Origin: Nocardia sp. CC227C
GTDB taxonomy: Bacteria; Actinomycetota; Actinomycetes; Mycobacteriales; Mycobacteriaceae
Assembly (NCBI RefSeq): GCF_030767025.1
Contig: NZ_JASITE010000006.1
Location: 358,481 to 422,480, forward strand
Reading direction: 5' to 3'
DNA length: 64,000 nt
Shown here: in pieces, positions 28,234 to 35,841 of the stretch
How positions within the stretch are numbered: position 1 is the stretch's first letter
Layout: every line of letters begins with the position of its first letter
Notes under the pieces: model-generated
The model's database searches: none
Seen by the model: only the letters and a program-made list of their open reading frames with translations
Told to the model about the DNA's origin: nothing
Made by a program: the position numbers and the translations under genes

Positions 28234-29759
28234 GCGGCAAGCTCTGGGGTGTGGGGCTGGGGCCGGGCGATCCGGAACTGGTGACGGTCAAGGCGGCGCG
28301 GGTGATCGGCGCGGCCGACGTGATCGCCTTCCACAGTGCCCGCCACGGCCGCAGCATCTCCCGCGGCATCGCCGCGCCCTATATGCGCCCGGGTCAGCTC
28401 GAGGAGCACCTCGTCTATCCGGTGACCACCGAGACCACCGACCATCCCGGTGGCTATCAGGGCGCGATCGACGAGTTCTACGAATCCGCCGCCGATCTGC
28501 TGGCGGGCCACCTGGCCGCCGGACGGTCGGTGGCCCTGCTCGCCGCCGGCGACCCGCTGTTCTACAGCTCCTTCATGCATATGCACCGCCGTCTCGCGGA
28601 CCGCTTCGACACCGAGATCATTCCCGGCGTCACCTCGGTGAGCGCGGCCGCGGCCGCGCTGGGCACCCCGCTGGTGGAGGGCGACCAGGTGCTGACGGTG
28701 CTGCCCGGCACCATGCCGGTGGACGAGCTCACCCGCCGCCTGCGTGACACCGACGCCGCCGCCATCATGAAGCTCGGCCGCACCTACCCCGGTGTGCGCC
28801 GAGCCCTCTCGGATGCGGGGCGGCTCGACGACGCCTACTACGTGGAACGCGCCAGCAGCACCCGCCAGCGCGTGCTGCGCGCCGCCGACGTCGACGACGC
28901 CAGCGTGCCGTATTTCGCCATCACCGTCGTCCCCGGACCGGAACCCGCGACCCCGATCCCGGTGACCGCCGCGACCGGCCCCGCACCCGGCACGGCGGCC
29001 GACGACCGCGCCGCGCGCGGCGAGGTGGTCGTCGTCGGCCTCGGTCCCGGTGCGGCCGAATGGACCACGCCGGAGGTCACGCGGGCGCTCGCCGAGGCCA
29101 CCGATATCGTCGGCTACAGCACCTATGTGCGCCGGGTGCCCGCCCGTCCCGGGCAGCGCCGCCACGCCAGTGACAATCGGGTGGAGTCCGAGCGCGCCGC
29201 CATGGCCCTCGATCTCGCCAAGCACGGGGCGCGAGTGGCGGTGGTGTCCTCGGGTGATCCGGGTGTGTTCGCCATGGCGGCGGCCGTGATCGAGGAGTCG
29301 GCCGATCCGCAGTGGCGCGACGTCCCGGTGCGGGTGCTGCCCGGGATGACGGCGGCCAGTGCGGTGGCGAGCCGGGTCGGCGCACCGCTGGGTCACGACT
29401 TCGCCATGATCTCGCTGTCGGACCGGCTCAAGCCGTGGGAGGTGGTGGCGCGCCGGATCGCCGCCGTGGCCACGGCCGATATGGCCTTCGCCGTCTACAA
29501 TCCGGCCTCCGCGCAGCGTACCTGGCAGGTGGCGGCCATGCGGGAGTTGGTGCTCGAGCACCGCAAACCCGATACCCCGGTGGTGCTCGGCCGCGATGTG
29601 GGCGGCCCGACCGAATCGGTGCGGGTGGTGACCCTCGCGGAGCTGGACCCGGCCGAGGTGGATATGCGCACCCTGCTCATCGTGGGCGCGTCCACCACCA
29701 CGGCGTTCGACACGGCGGGTGGGCCGCGCGTCTTCACCTCCCGCCGCTACACCGATTAA
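28230..29759 (+). CDS. cobIJ: Fused precorrin-2 C20- and precorrin-3B C17-methyltransferase CobIJ
   Basis: 509 residues. Two SAM-dependent tetrapyrrole methylase domains lie in tandem. The CobI half has [31 protein letters not shown] and [14 protein letters not shown]. The CobJ half has [30 protein letters not shown] and [17 protein letters not shown], joined by a Pro/Ala/Thr linker at about residues 235-265. This fusion is also found in mycobacteria (Rv2066). It starts by ATGA overlap with cobH. Confidence 0.95.
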   Translation: MSGKLWGVGLGPGDPELVTVKAARVIGAADVIAFHSARHGRSISRGIAAPYMRPGQLEEHLVYPVTTETTDHPGGYQGAIDEFYESAADLLAGHLAAGRSVALLAAGDPLFYSSFMHMHRRLADRFDTEIIPGVTSVSAAAAALGTPLVEGDQVLTVLPGTMPVDELTRRLRDTDAAAIMKLGRTYPGVRRALSDAGRLDDAYYVERASSTRQRVLRAADVDDASVPYFAITVVPGPEPATPIPVTAATGPAPGTAADDRAARGEVVVVGLGPGAAEWTTPEVTRALAEATDIVGYSTYVRRVPARPGQRRHASDNRVESERAAMALDLAKHGARVAVVSSGDPGVFAMAAAVIEESADPQWRDVPVRVLPGMTAASAVASRVGAPLGHDFAMISLSDRLKPWEVVARRIAAVATADMAFAVYNPASAQRTWQVAAMRELVLEHRKPDTPVVLGRDVGGPTESVRVVTLAELDPAEVDMRTLLIVGASTTTAFDTAGGPRVFTSRRYTD

Positions 29760-29761
29760 TA

Positions 29762-29798
29762 TTCCATAGTGGAAGATGGCGGCGTGGGCGCTTCCCAC
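29762..29798. promoter_or_regulatory. Two short palindromes upstream of PadR/VirR-like gene
   Basis: TTCCA-TAG-TGGAA at 29762-29774 and GTGGG-CGCTT-CCCAC at 29784-29798 lie just after cobIJ and before the regulator at 29833. They may be an autoregulatory operator; this is inferred only from position. Confidence 0.4.
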
Positions 29799-29832
29799 AC
29801 CGCATCGAGTTCGGCGTGGGAAGGGAGTGCAG

Positions 29833-30375
29833 GTGGCAGACAAATCGCAACGCCCGCTCAATTCGACGGCCGCGTCGCTATTGGGATTCCTGCACCAGGG
29901 CCCCATGTCCGGCTGGGATCTGGTCGCCCTGGCCCAGGACAAGATCGGCGACTTCTGGACCATCACCCAGAGCCAGGTGTACCGCGAACTCGCCACCATG
30001 CATCAGCACGGCCTGGTGGACAAGGGCGAGGCCGGAGCACGCGACCGCACCCCCTACCGGATCACCGAGGCGGGCCGCGAGGCGTTCGCCCAGTGGATCG
30101 CCCGCGATCCGGGCGCGGAGACCATCCGGGTGCCGCTGCTGCTCACCCTGTCCTTCGGTGAGTTCGTGGAATCCGAACGGCTGCAACGCATCATCGACGC
30201 CAACCGGGAGATCCACGAACAGCGCCTCGCCGGGTATCTCACCGGTCACGACGAGCAGCGGCAGTCCCCGTTCGAGCGCGCCACGCTGGATTTCGGCATC
30301 CGCTACGAACGCGCGGTCCTGGAATGGTTCGACCGGCTGCCCGAACTGCTCGGCGAGAACAGCCGGCTCACCTGA
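29833..30375 (+). CDS. PadR-family regulator with Vir-type C-terminal domain
   Basis: 180 residues from GTG 29833, with AAGGGAG at suitable spacing. The winged helix (STAASLLGFLHQGPMSGWDL; TQSQVYRELATMHQHGLV; PYRITEAGREAF) is PadR-like. The C-terminal half (VESERLQRIIDANREIHEQRL; YERAVLEWFDRLPELL) fits the helical Vir_act_alpha_C domain. Its 3' end overlaps the convergent cobK by 8 bases. The target is unknown; the exported protein or efflux-type genes would be usual. Confidence 0.85.
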   Translation: MADKSQRPLNSTAASLLGFLHQGPMSGWDLVALAQDKIGDFWTITQSQVYRELATMHQHGLVDKGEAGARDRTPYRITEAGREAFAQWIARDPGAETIRVPLLLTLSFGEFVESERLQRIIDANREIHEQRLAGYLTGHDEQRQSPFERATLDFGIRYERAVLEWFDRLPELLGENSRLT

Positions 30376-31114
30376 GCCGGTGCGCCGCGCGCAGCCAATC
30401 CCAGGCGGCGGCAGCGGTTTCCACCGAACGGGCGCCCTCCGGCAGCGGCGGGCGGTCCACCACGACCACGGGCAGTCCCAGGGTCCGGGCGGCGTCGAGT
30501 TTGGCCTCGGTCTGCGCGCCGCCGCTGTCCTTGGTGACCAGGGCGTCGATCCGCCGGTCGTTCAGCAGCGCGGTTTCGTCGGCGACGGCGAACGGGCCGC
30601 GGGCCAGCAGCAGTTCGTGCCGCGGGGGCAGTGCGCCCTCCGGCGGGTCGATGGCCCGGATGAGGAACCACTGCCCGGTCAGCTCCGCGAAGGCGGGCAC
30701 GCCCTGGCGGCCGATGGTGAGGAAGATCCGATCCCCCAGTCCGGCGACGGCGCGCGCGGCGGCGGGCAGATCCGGCACGCGGATCCAGCGGTCCCCCTGC
30801 CGTGGCGTCCAGCCCGGTCGGCGCACGTGCAGGATCGGCAGCCGCAGACTCGCGGCGGCCGCGGCGGCATGGGCGGTGATACCCCCGGCGAACGGATGGG
30901 TGGCGTCGACGATGGCCTCGATACGGTTGTCCGACAGCCAGGTTCGCAGCCCGTCCACACCGCCGAAGCCGCCGATGCGCACCTCCCCCGCCGGCAGCAG
31001 TGGGTCGCGAACGCGACCGGCGAGCGAGGAGACGATCTCGAATCCCCGCTCGCCGGAAGCGGTTTCGGCGAGCATCCGCGCTTCGCGGGTGCCGCCGAGA
31101 ATCAGTGCCCTCAG
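30368..31114 (-). CDS. cobK: Precorrin-6A reductase CobK, probable CTG start
   Basis: 248 residues. The family's beginning, (M)RALILGGTREARMLAE, has no ATG, GTG or TTG in frame nearby; the first residue is encoded by CTG at 31114-31112. That CTG overlaps the TGA of the upstream exported protein gene as CTGA, exactly like the usual ATGA coupling. Landmarks: VDATHPFAGGITAHAAAA, RFLTIGRQGV-like IFLTIGRQGVPAFAEL, and LVTKDSGGAQTEAKLDAA. CobK reduces precorrin-6A to 6B with NADPH. Confidence 0.9.
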   Translation of the reverse strand: MRALILGGTREARMLAETASGERGFEIVSSLAGRVRDPLLPAGEVRIGGFGGVDGLRTWLSDNRIEAIVDATHPFAGGITAHAAAAAASLRLPILHVRRPGWTPRQGDRWIRVPDLPAAARAVAGLGDRIFLTIGRQGVPAFAELTGQWFLIRAIDPPEGALPPRHELLLARGPFAVADETALLNDRRIDALVTKDSGGAQTEAKLDAARTLGLPVVVVDRPPLPEGARSVETAAAAWDWLRAAHRLR

Positions 31115-31713
31115 GGCTGCCCGCTGAAGTAGGCCGAGCCCGAGTCGATCAGCGGCTGACCACCGGCCACCAGCAGACCGATGAGCGCGCCGATGATGGC
31201 GCCCGGAATCGCGGAGACCACCAGCCCGAGCAGGCCGATGGCGCCGCCGATCACCGCGCCCACCGCCGCGCCGAGCGCGGCGCGCTGCAATTCGGCGAAG
31301 AACCACTGCTGCGCCGAGATGGCCCGCGCGTGCGCGTTCGGCCCGACCTCGGGGGCCAGCGACAGCTCCTGGCCGCCGTCGGCGACGGCGGCGACGATCT
31401 GCACATCCTCGCCGCCGGCCTCACCGGTCAGCGGCACCTGCGCCACCACCGCACCGGATTCGTTGGTCAGGCTCACGGCCTGCCCGTCGGCGTCGAGGCT
31501 GAACCTCCCACCGGTCACCGTGGTGACGATGGCATCGCCCGCCTCGGCCAGCGCGATGGTGTAGTCGACACCCTGATCCTGCCCGCGCACCTGCGCGGCG
31601 ACCGATTCCGGAGCGGTTGGCGCTTGCACCGGTGCAGCGTATCCGGTCCCGGCGGCGATTCCGGTGGCGGCGGCGGCGAACAGGGCGGTGGCGGCGAACT
31701 TCGTGTACTTCAT
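31111..31713 (-). CDS. Exported protein with C-terminal glycine-zipper membrane segment (paralog B)
   Basis: 200 residues from ATG 31713 (MKYTKFAATALFAAAATG), with GGGAGA 6 bases upstream. Signal peptide ending near YAAP; central domain with GVDYTIALAEAGDAIVTT and AVSLTNESGAVVAQVPLT; C-terminal Gly/Ala/Ile zipper (AALGAAVGAVIGGAIGLLG and IPGAIIGALIGLLVAG) and a short tail. Aligns by eye along its whole length with the protein at 20749-21279. The stop codon overlaps the probable CTG start of cobK, so cobK translation may depend on this gene. Function unknown. Confidence 0.85.
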   Translation of the reverse strand: MKYTKFAATALFAAAATGIAAGTGYAAPVQAPTAPESVAAQVRGQDQGVDYTIALAEAGDAIVTTVTGGRFSLDADGQAVSLTNESGAVVAQVPLTGEAGGEDVQIVAAVADGGQELSLAPEVGPNAHARAISAQQWFFAELQRAALGAAVGAVIGGAIGLLGLVVSAIPGAIIGALIGLLVAGGQPLIDSGSAYFSGQP

Positions 31714-31796
31714 CAAGTCTCCCGATATGGCTGATACCGAACCCGATAACGATCGGGTCACGGCTCGCCACCCTACCGTTCGACTATCCATGTTTC

Positions 31797-31995
31797 AGTC
31801 CGAGGGGGAACCGCCCGCCCGCCGCGACACCTCGTCGGCCAGCAGGTCCAGCAGGCCCGGAAAGCGTTGCGCGAGATCGGCCCGGCGCAGGCGCGCCATA
31901 TTGCTGTTGCCACGATCGACCTGCCGGATCAGTCCCGCCTGCCGCAGTATCCGAAAGTGGTGTGTGCGAGTGGCTTTCGAGACCGGCAGTACGAG
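31797..31995 (-). pseudogene. 3' remnant of an ArsR-family regulator
   Basis: The minus strand reads LPVSKATRTHHFRILRQAGL then IRQVDRGNSNMARLRRADL and a plausible C-terminus to a stop at 31797. This is the recognition helix and wing of an ArsR repressor, but a TGA at 32007-32005 ends the frame before any N-terminus or start. The missing 5' part would lie where an opposite-strand fragment now begins. Confidence 0.75.
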
Positions 31996-32145
31996 GTGTG
32001 GCGCTCATCCGCCGATCTGGACCGGCACCTGGCCCGGCCGCATATGCGGGACTTCTGGGAACACCGCATGGACTACCTGGAACGCGATCTCGAGATCCAC
32101 TACCTCACCATGCGCAGCCCCTACCCCCGCCCCACGGCCGCATAG
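31987..32145 (+). pseudogene. 3' remnant of an antibiotic-biosynthesis-monooxygenase-type (ABM) protein
   Basis: The plus strand reads YEVWRSSADLDRHLARPHM and then RDFWEHRMDYLERDLEIHYL to a stop at 32145, typical of the C-terminal half of a ferredoxin-like ABM domain. Upstream in-frame sequence is antisense to the ArsR remnant and does not look like an ABM N-terminus. Both remnants meet at about 31984-31992. Confidence 0.7.
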
Positions 32146-32188
32146 GTTCCCGGCCCCCACCCGTACGGGGGCCGATGGTGCGCGCCGG

Positions 32189-32518
32189 TCAGTGGCCTTG
32201 CCGCGCGGTCGGATCGGGATGGCGGCGGTGGCCGCGACGCCACTCGACGTAGAGCCACAGCGCGCCGCACAGCAGCAGAGCCGCACAGCTGAAGGCAGCG
32301 ATCGTCGCCCACCCGGCGAAGCCGTAGCCCGCCGCCGTGAGCGCCAGCGCCAAGGCCACCACACCCAGCCCGCACAGCACGATGCCGGGCACGTTGTAGC
32401 CGTCCTCGATACCCTCACCGGCGTGGTGGCGAACCTTTCGCGACCGCCGCCCGAGTTCGGTTCGGGCGAAGACGGGCAGCGCCTCGGCTCCTGTCCATCG
32501 ATGTCGAATCCGAGTCAT
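32189..32518 (-). CDS. Small two-helix membrane protein (paralog B)
   Basis: 109 residues; ATG 32518 follows GGAGG at 6-7-base spacing. A polar N-terminus of about 45 residues precedes two helices (VPGIVLCGLGVVALALALTAA and WATIAAFSCAALLLCGALWL) and a basic tail (EWRRGHRRHPD). The ALTAAG-x-G...WA-x-x-A...C-A-A core matches the small protein at 25595-25909. Function unknown. It lies between the remnants and cobL. Confidence 0.75.
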   Translation of the reverse strand: MTRIRHRWTGAEALPVFARTELGRRSRKVRHHAGEGIEDGYNVPGIVLCGLGVVALALALTAAGYGFAGWATIAAFSCAALLLCGALWLYVEWRRGHRRHPDPTARQGH

Positions 32519-32592
32519 GACACACCTCCATCGAGGCGGACGGAAACTTCCGCCCGATAGCTGGGATCTACCCAGCGTACGGCGGGCGAACC

Positions 32593-33834
32593 TCAGTTAC
32601 CAGGTTTGCGCACCGACCATTGGGCCACCGGCAGCTGCGGCCGCCAGGAGGTGAATCCGCCCAGGGGTTCCCCGCGGTGGATCTGGATGCGGCGCAGCGT
32701 GCCGCCGTGCGTGGCGGACAGGGTGAGCAGCAGCGCTTCCGATTCGGCGGTGACGGCGTTGGCGACCAGGCGGCCGCCGGGACGCAGCGCGTCCCAGCAG
32801 GCGTCGACCATGCCGTCCTGGGTGAGGCCGCCGCCGAGGAAGACGGCATCGGGGGCGGGCAGGTCGGCGAAGGACCGCGGGGCCGCACCGCGCACCTCGA
32901 CGCCGGGCACGCCGAGGGCGAGGGCGTTCGCGCCGATCTGCTCCCGACGCGCCTCCCACCGTTCGAAGGTGACGGCGCGGCAACCGGGATGCGTGCGGCA
33001 CCACTCGATGGCGATGGTGCCCGAACCGCCGCCGATATCCCAGAGCAGTTCGCCCGGCGCGGGGGCCAGCGCGGCGATGGTGAGCGCGCGCACCTCCGAT
33101 TTGGTCAGCTGGCCGTCGCCGCCGTACACCGTGTCCGGCAGGCCGGGCAGGCGGCTCAGGCGCACCGCCGCCGGATCGGCCACGCAGTCCACGGCCACGA
33201 TATTGAGGGCGTCGCCGGGCGGCTGCGCCCAGGTGGCGGCCGTACCCGCCACGATCCGCTCCCCCGGTCCGCCCAGCTGCTCCAGCACCGTCACCGTCGA
33301 CTCGCCGAACCCGTTGCGCGCCAGCAGTTCCGCCAGCCGCGCCGGGGTGTGCTCGTCGGTGCTCAGCAGCAGCACGCGACGACCGTCGGCGAGTTCGGGC
33401 AGCACCGTCTCCAGCCGCCGTCCGACCGCGCTCACCACCGGTGTCTCGGCCAGCGCCCAGCCGAGCCGGGCGCAGGCCAGCGAGGCCGAGGACGGCTGCG
33501 GGAGCACCCGCAGGGCGTGCGCGCCGACCAGCCGGGCCAGGGTCACGCCGATGCCGTAGAACATCGGATCGCCGCTGGCGAGGACGCAGACCCGTTCCCC
33601 CGCATACCGTTTCAGCAGTCCGGTGAGAGCGGGCAGCAGCGGCGAGGGCCAGCTCACCCGGGCGGCGCCGCCCTCGTCGGGCAGCAGTGCCAGCTGCCGC
33701 GCCGAACCCAGCACCACCTCCGCGTCGGTGAGCGCCCGGCGCGCCACACCGCCGAGGCCGTCCCAGCCGTCGGCGCCGATGCCGATCACCGTGATCGGCT
33801 GGGCGACCGGCCAATCCAGCGCCGCGGCGATCAT
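32593..33834 (-). CDS. cobL: Precorrin-6Y C5,15-methyltransferase (decarboxylating) CobL
   Basis: 413 residues, a CbiE-CbiT fusion. The N-terminal tetrapyrrole methylase has VIGIGADGWDGLG, VLASGDPMFYGIGVTLA and LPQPSSASLACARLGW. The C-terminal SAM methyltransferase has LTKSEVRALTIAAL, ELLWDIGGGSGTIAIEW and DAVFLGGGLTQDGM. It methylates C5 and C15 and decarboxylates the C12 acetate side chain. It overlaps the upstream SDR gene by 4 bases, as in mycobacteria (Rv2072c/Rv2073c). cobM, which sits between cobK and cobL in M. tuberculosis, is missing. Confidence 0.95.
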   Translation of the reverse strand: MIAAALDWPVAQPITVIGIGADGWDGLGGVARRALTDAEVVLGSARQLALLPDEGGAARVSWPSPLLPALTGLLKRYAGERVCVLASGDPMFYGIGVTLARLVGAHALRVLPQPSSASLACARLGWALAETPVVSAVGRRLETVLPELADGRRVLLLSTDEHTPARLAELLARNGFGESTVTVLEQLGGPGERIVAGTAATWAQPPGDALNIVAVDCVADPAAVRLSRLPGLPDTVYGGDGQLTKSEVRALTIAALAPAPGELLWDIGGGSGTIAIEWCRTHPGCRAVTFERWEARREQIGANALALGVPGVEVRGAAPRSFADLPAPDAVFLGGGLTQDGMVDACWDALRPGGRLVANAVTAESEALLLTLSATHGGTLRRIQIHRGEPLGGFTSWRPQLPVAQWSVRKPGN

Positions 33835-34580
33835 CGCGGCATCCGCCGCCAGACCGCCCGCGGCACCAGCCGCATGGCGAGGAACATCAGCCGCAGCGCG
33901 CCGGGCACCACCGCGACCCGCGAGCGCCGCCGCAGCCCGGTCACCACACCGTCGGCGACCTGGTCGGGGGTGCTGGACAACGGGGCCGGATCCATGCCCG
34001 CGGTCATCCGCCCGATCACGAAGCCCGACCGCACCAGCAGCAGATGCACACCGCTGCCGTGCAGGGCGTCGGCGAGGCCGCTGGCGAAGCCGTCCAGGCC
34101 CGCCTTGGCCGAGCCGTACACGTAGTTGGCCCGCCGCACCCGCACCCCGGCGATGGAGCTGAAGGCCACGATCTGCCCGCCGCCCTGGGCCCGCAGCAGA
34201 TTCGCCAGCACGGTCAGCACGCTCACCTGGGCCACGTAGTCGGTGTGCACCACCGCCACCGCGTGCGCCGGATCCCGTTCGGCGCGCGCCTGATCGCCCA
34301 GTACGCCGAAGGCCACCACCGCCACCCCGATCCGGCCGTAGTCGGCCGCCACCTTCTCCAGCAGCGGCTGGTGGCCCGATGTGTCGTCGGCATCGAATTC
34401 CAGCGTGTGCACGGCGCCGGCGCCCGCGGCGGTGATCGTCCGCCGCTCCTCGTCGAGATCGCCGCTGCGGCGCGCGGCGAGCACCACGACCCGCCCGGGA
34501 GCCAACCGCCGCGCCACGGCGACCCCGATCTCACTGCGCCCACCCAGCACCAGCACCACGCCATCGTCGATCTCGGACAT
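33831..34580 (-). CDS. Short-chain dehydrogenase/reductase (Rv2073c-like, related to DprE2)
   Basis: 249 residues. Nucleotide-binding LVLGGRSEIGVAVARRLA, the catalytic Ser in VAFSSIAGVRVRRANYVY, and YGSAKAGLDGF containing the Tyr and Lys of the YxxxK motif. The R/K-rich C-terminus (RSRVAVVPGALRLMFLAMRL, RMPR) resembles DprE2, the second enzyme of decaprenylphosphoryl-arabinose synthesis, but the real dprE2 lies beside dprE1 elsewhere, so this is a paralog. Its link to cobalamin is only positional and is conserved in mycobacteria. Confidence 0.87.
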   Translation of the reverse strand: MSEIDDGVVLVLGGRSEIGVAVARRLAPGRVVVLAARRSGDLDEERRTITAAGAGAVHTLEFDADDTSGHQPLLEKVAADYGRIGVAVVAFGVLGDQARAERDPAHAVAVVHTDYVAQVSVLTVLANLLRAQGGGQIVAFSSIAGVRVRRANYVYGSAKAGLDGFASGLADALHGSGVHLLLVRSGFVIGRMTAGMDPAPLSSTPDQVADGVVTGLRRRSRVAVVPGALRLMFLAMRLVPRAVWRRMPR

Positions 34581-34645
34581 GACGCTCAGTCTGCCAAAGG
34601 GGCCGCCGCGGCCCGGCCGCCGCCCGGAGTTGATAGCGTCGGCTC

Positions 34646-35065
34646 ATGCCGACCCCGCGCCCCGAGCTCTCCGCCGCCGCCCTCGAGTTCGTCGCCGAGC
34701 GCCATCTGGCCACGTTGACCACGCTGCGCGCCGACGGCACCCCGCATGTGGTGCCGGTGGGGTTCACCTGGGATCCGGAGGCCGGTGTCGCCCGCGTCAT
34801 CACCAGCGACGGCAAGGTGAAGGTGCGCAATGTGCGGCGATCGGGGTACGCGGCACTGAGTCAGGTGGACGGCCCCCGGTGGCTCACACTGGAGGGTCCG
34901 GCCGAGGTGCTCGACGACGCGGTGAGCGTGGCCGACGCGGAACAGCGGTACACGCGGCGCTACCGGGTGCCGCGGGAGAACCCGGCCCGGGTGGTCATCG
35001 CGGTCAAGGTGGCGCGGGTGCTGTCGAGCGGCACGCTGAAGGACGGCGACGCGGCGGCGCGCTGA
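34646..35065 (+). CDS. F420H2-dependent biliverdin reductase-like PPOX protein (Rv2074-like)
   Basis: 139 residues. Close in length and wording to Rv2074, an F420-dependent biliverdin reductase: [47 protein letters not shown], and [20 protein letters not shown] are the conserved blocks (quoted in parts). It is divergent from the SDR with a 65-base gap, the same arrangement as Rv2073c/Rv2074. The substrate is inferred from that relative only. Confidence 0.87.
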   Translation: MPTPRPELSAAALEFVAERHLATLTTLRADGTPHVVPVGFTWDPEAGVARVITSDGKVKVRNVRRSGYAALSQVDGPRWLTLEGPAEVLDDAVSVADAEQRYTRRYRVPRENPARVVIAVKVARVLSSGTLKDGDAAAR

Positions 35066-35092
35066 GCCGCGCACGGGGTTCCGGTCACACCG

Positions 35093-35125
35093 AATTCGCA
35101 TACCTGCCGGTCCATTTCGCGAATT
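35093..35125. promoter_or_regulatory. Inverted repeat upstream of PhoU-domain gene
   Basis: AATTCGC at 35093-35099 and GCGAATT at 35119-35125 are perfect arms with a 19-base spacer, 37 bases before the PhoU-like start. Candidate operator only. Confidence 0.35.
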
Positions 35126-35161
35126 TGTGCGTCCCGGCCACGCGGCAGCGAAGATAACCCG

Positions 35162-35821
35162 GTGCGGACGAAATTCTCCTACGAGCTCACCACGCTGACC
35201 CACGAGCTCGCCCATATGGCGCGACTCGCGAACGAGGCCACCGAGCGGGCCACGGCCGCGCTGACCGAGACCGATCTGGGGGCCGCCTACGAGGTCTTCG
35301 CCCTCGAGGAGCAACTCCAGGTCAAACACGCCAGATGTGAGGACAGATCCGTCATCCTGCTCGCCCTGGAGGCGCCGGTGGCGCGCGATCTGCGCCATGT
35401 GGTGACCGCCATCCAGATCGCCGACGACCTCAACGGCATCGGCGGTTCGCTCAGCCGGGTGGCCGACAGCGTGGTGCGCCGCCACCCGCTGCCCGTGGCG
35501 CCGCCGCACGTGGTCACCCTGCTGACCGGAATGGCCACCGCCACCGCGCGTCTGGCCGCCGCCGCGGCGGCGGCCATCGTCGCCCGGCCACCGTCCCCGG
35601 ATCTGGCGCCGATACCGCCCGACGACACCCTCGACCGGCTGCACCGCCAGCTGCTGCGGGTGGTCGGCGACACCAGCTGGGGGCACGGCGCGGCCATGGC
35701 GGTGGACGTGGCCCTGCTGGCGCAGCACTACGACCGCTGTGCCGCGCACTGTGTCCGCATCGGACGCCTGATCCGCTTCCTGCACACCGGAATTCCGCTC
35801 TCGGCGCAGGTGGAACCCTGA
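35162..35821 (+). CDS. PhoU-domain protein
   Basis: 219 residues from GTG 35162. Two three-helix PhoU repeats are suggested, each with a metal-site-like acidic motif: EVFALEEQLQVKHARCED near residue 45, then VARDLRHVVTAIQIADDLNGI with the strongly conserved R-D-L-R pattern, and in the second half VDVALLAQHYDRCAAHCVRIG. PhoU proteins restrain phosphate uptake through PstSCAB and PhoR. No pst or pho genes are nearby, so its role in phosphate control is uncertain. The length matches PhoU (about 215-240). Confidence 0.8.
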   Translation: MRTKFSYELTTLTHELAHMARLANEATERATAALTETDLGAAYEVFALEEQLQVKHARCEDRSVILLALEAPVARDLRHVVTAIQIADDLNGIGGSLSRVADSVVRRHPLPVAPPHVVTLLTGMATATARLAAAAAAAIVARPPSPDLAPIPPDDTLDRLHRQLLRVVGDTSWGHGAAMAVDVALLAQHYDRCAAHCVRIGRLIRFLHTGIPLSAQVEP

Positions 35822-35841
35822 CGCCGAACGTATCCGAGCCG

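Noticed and set aside
31867..32145. Complete 92-residue gene on the plus strand
   Set aside because: Only the last 50 residues look like ABM; the first 40 are antisense to the ArsR remnant, so it is annotated as a remnant.
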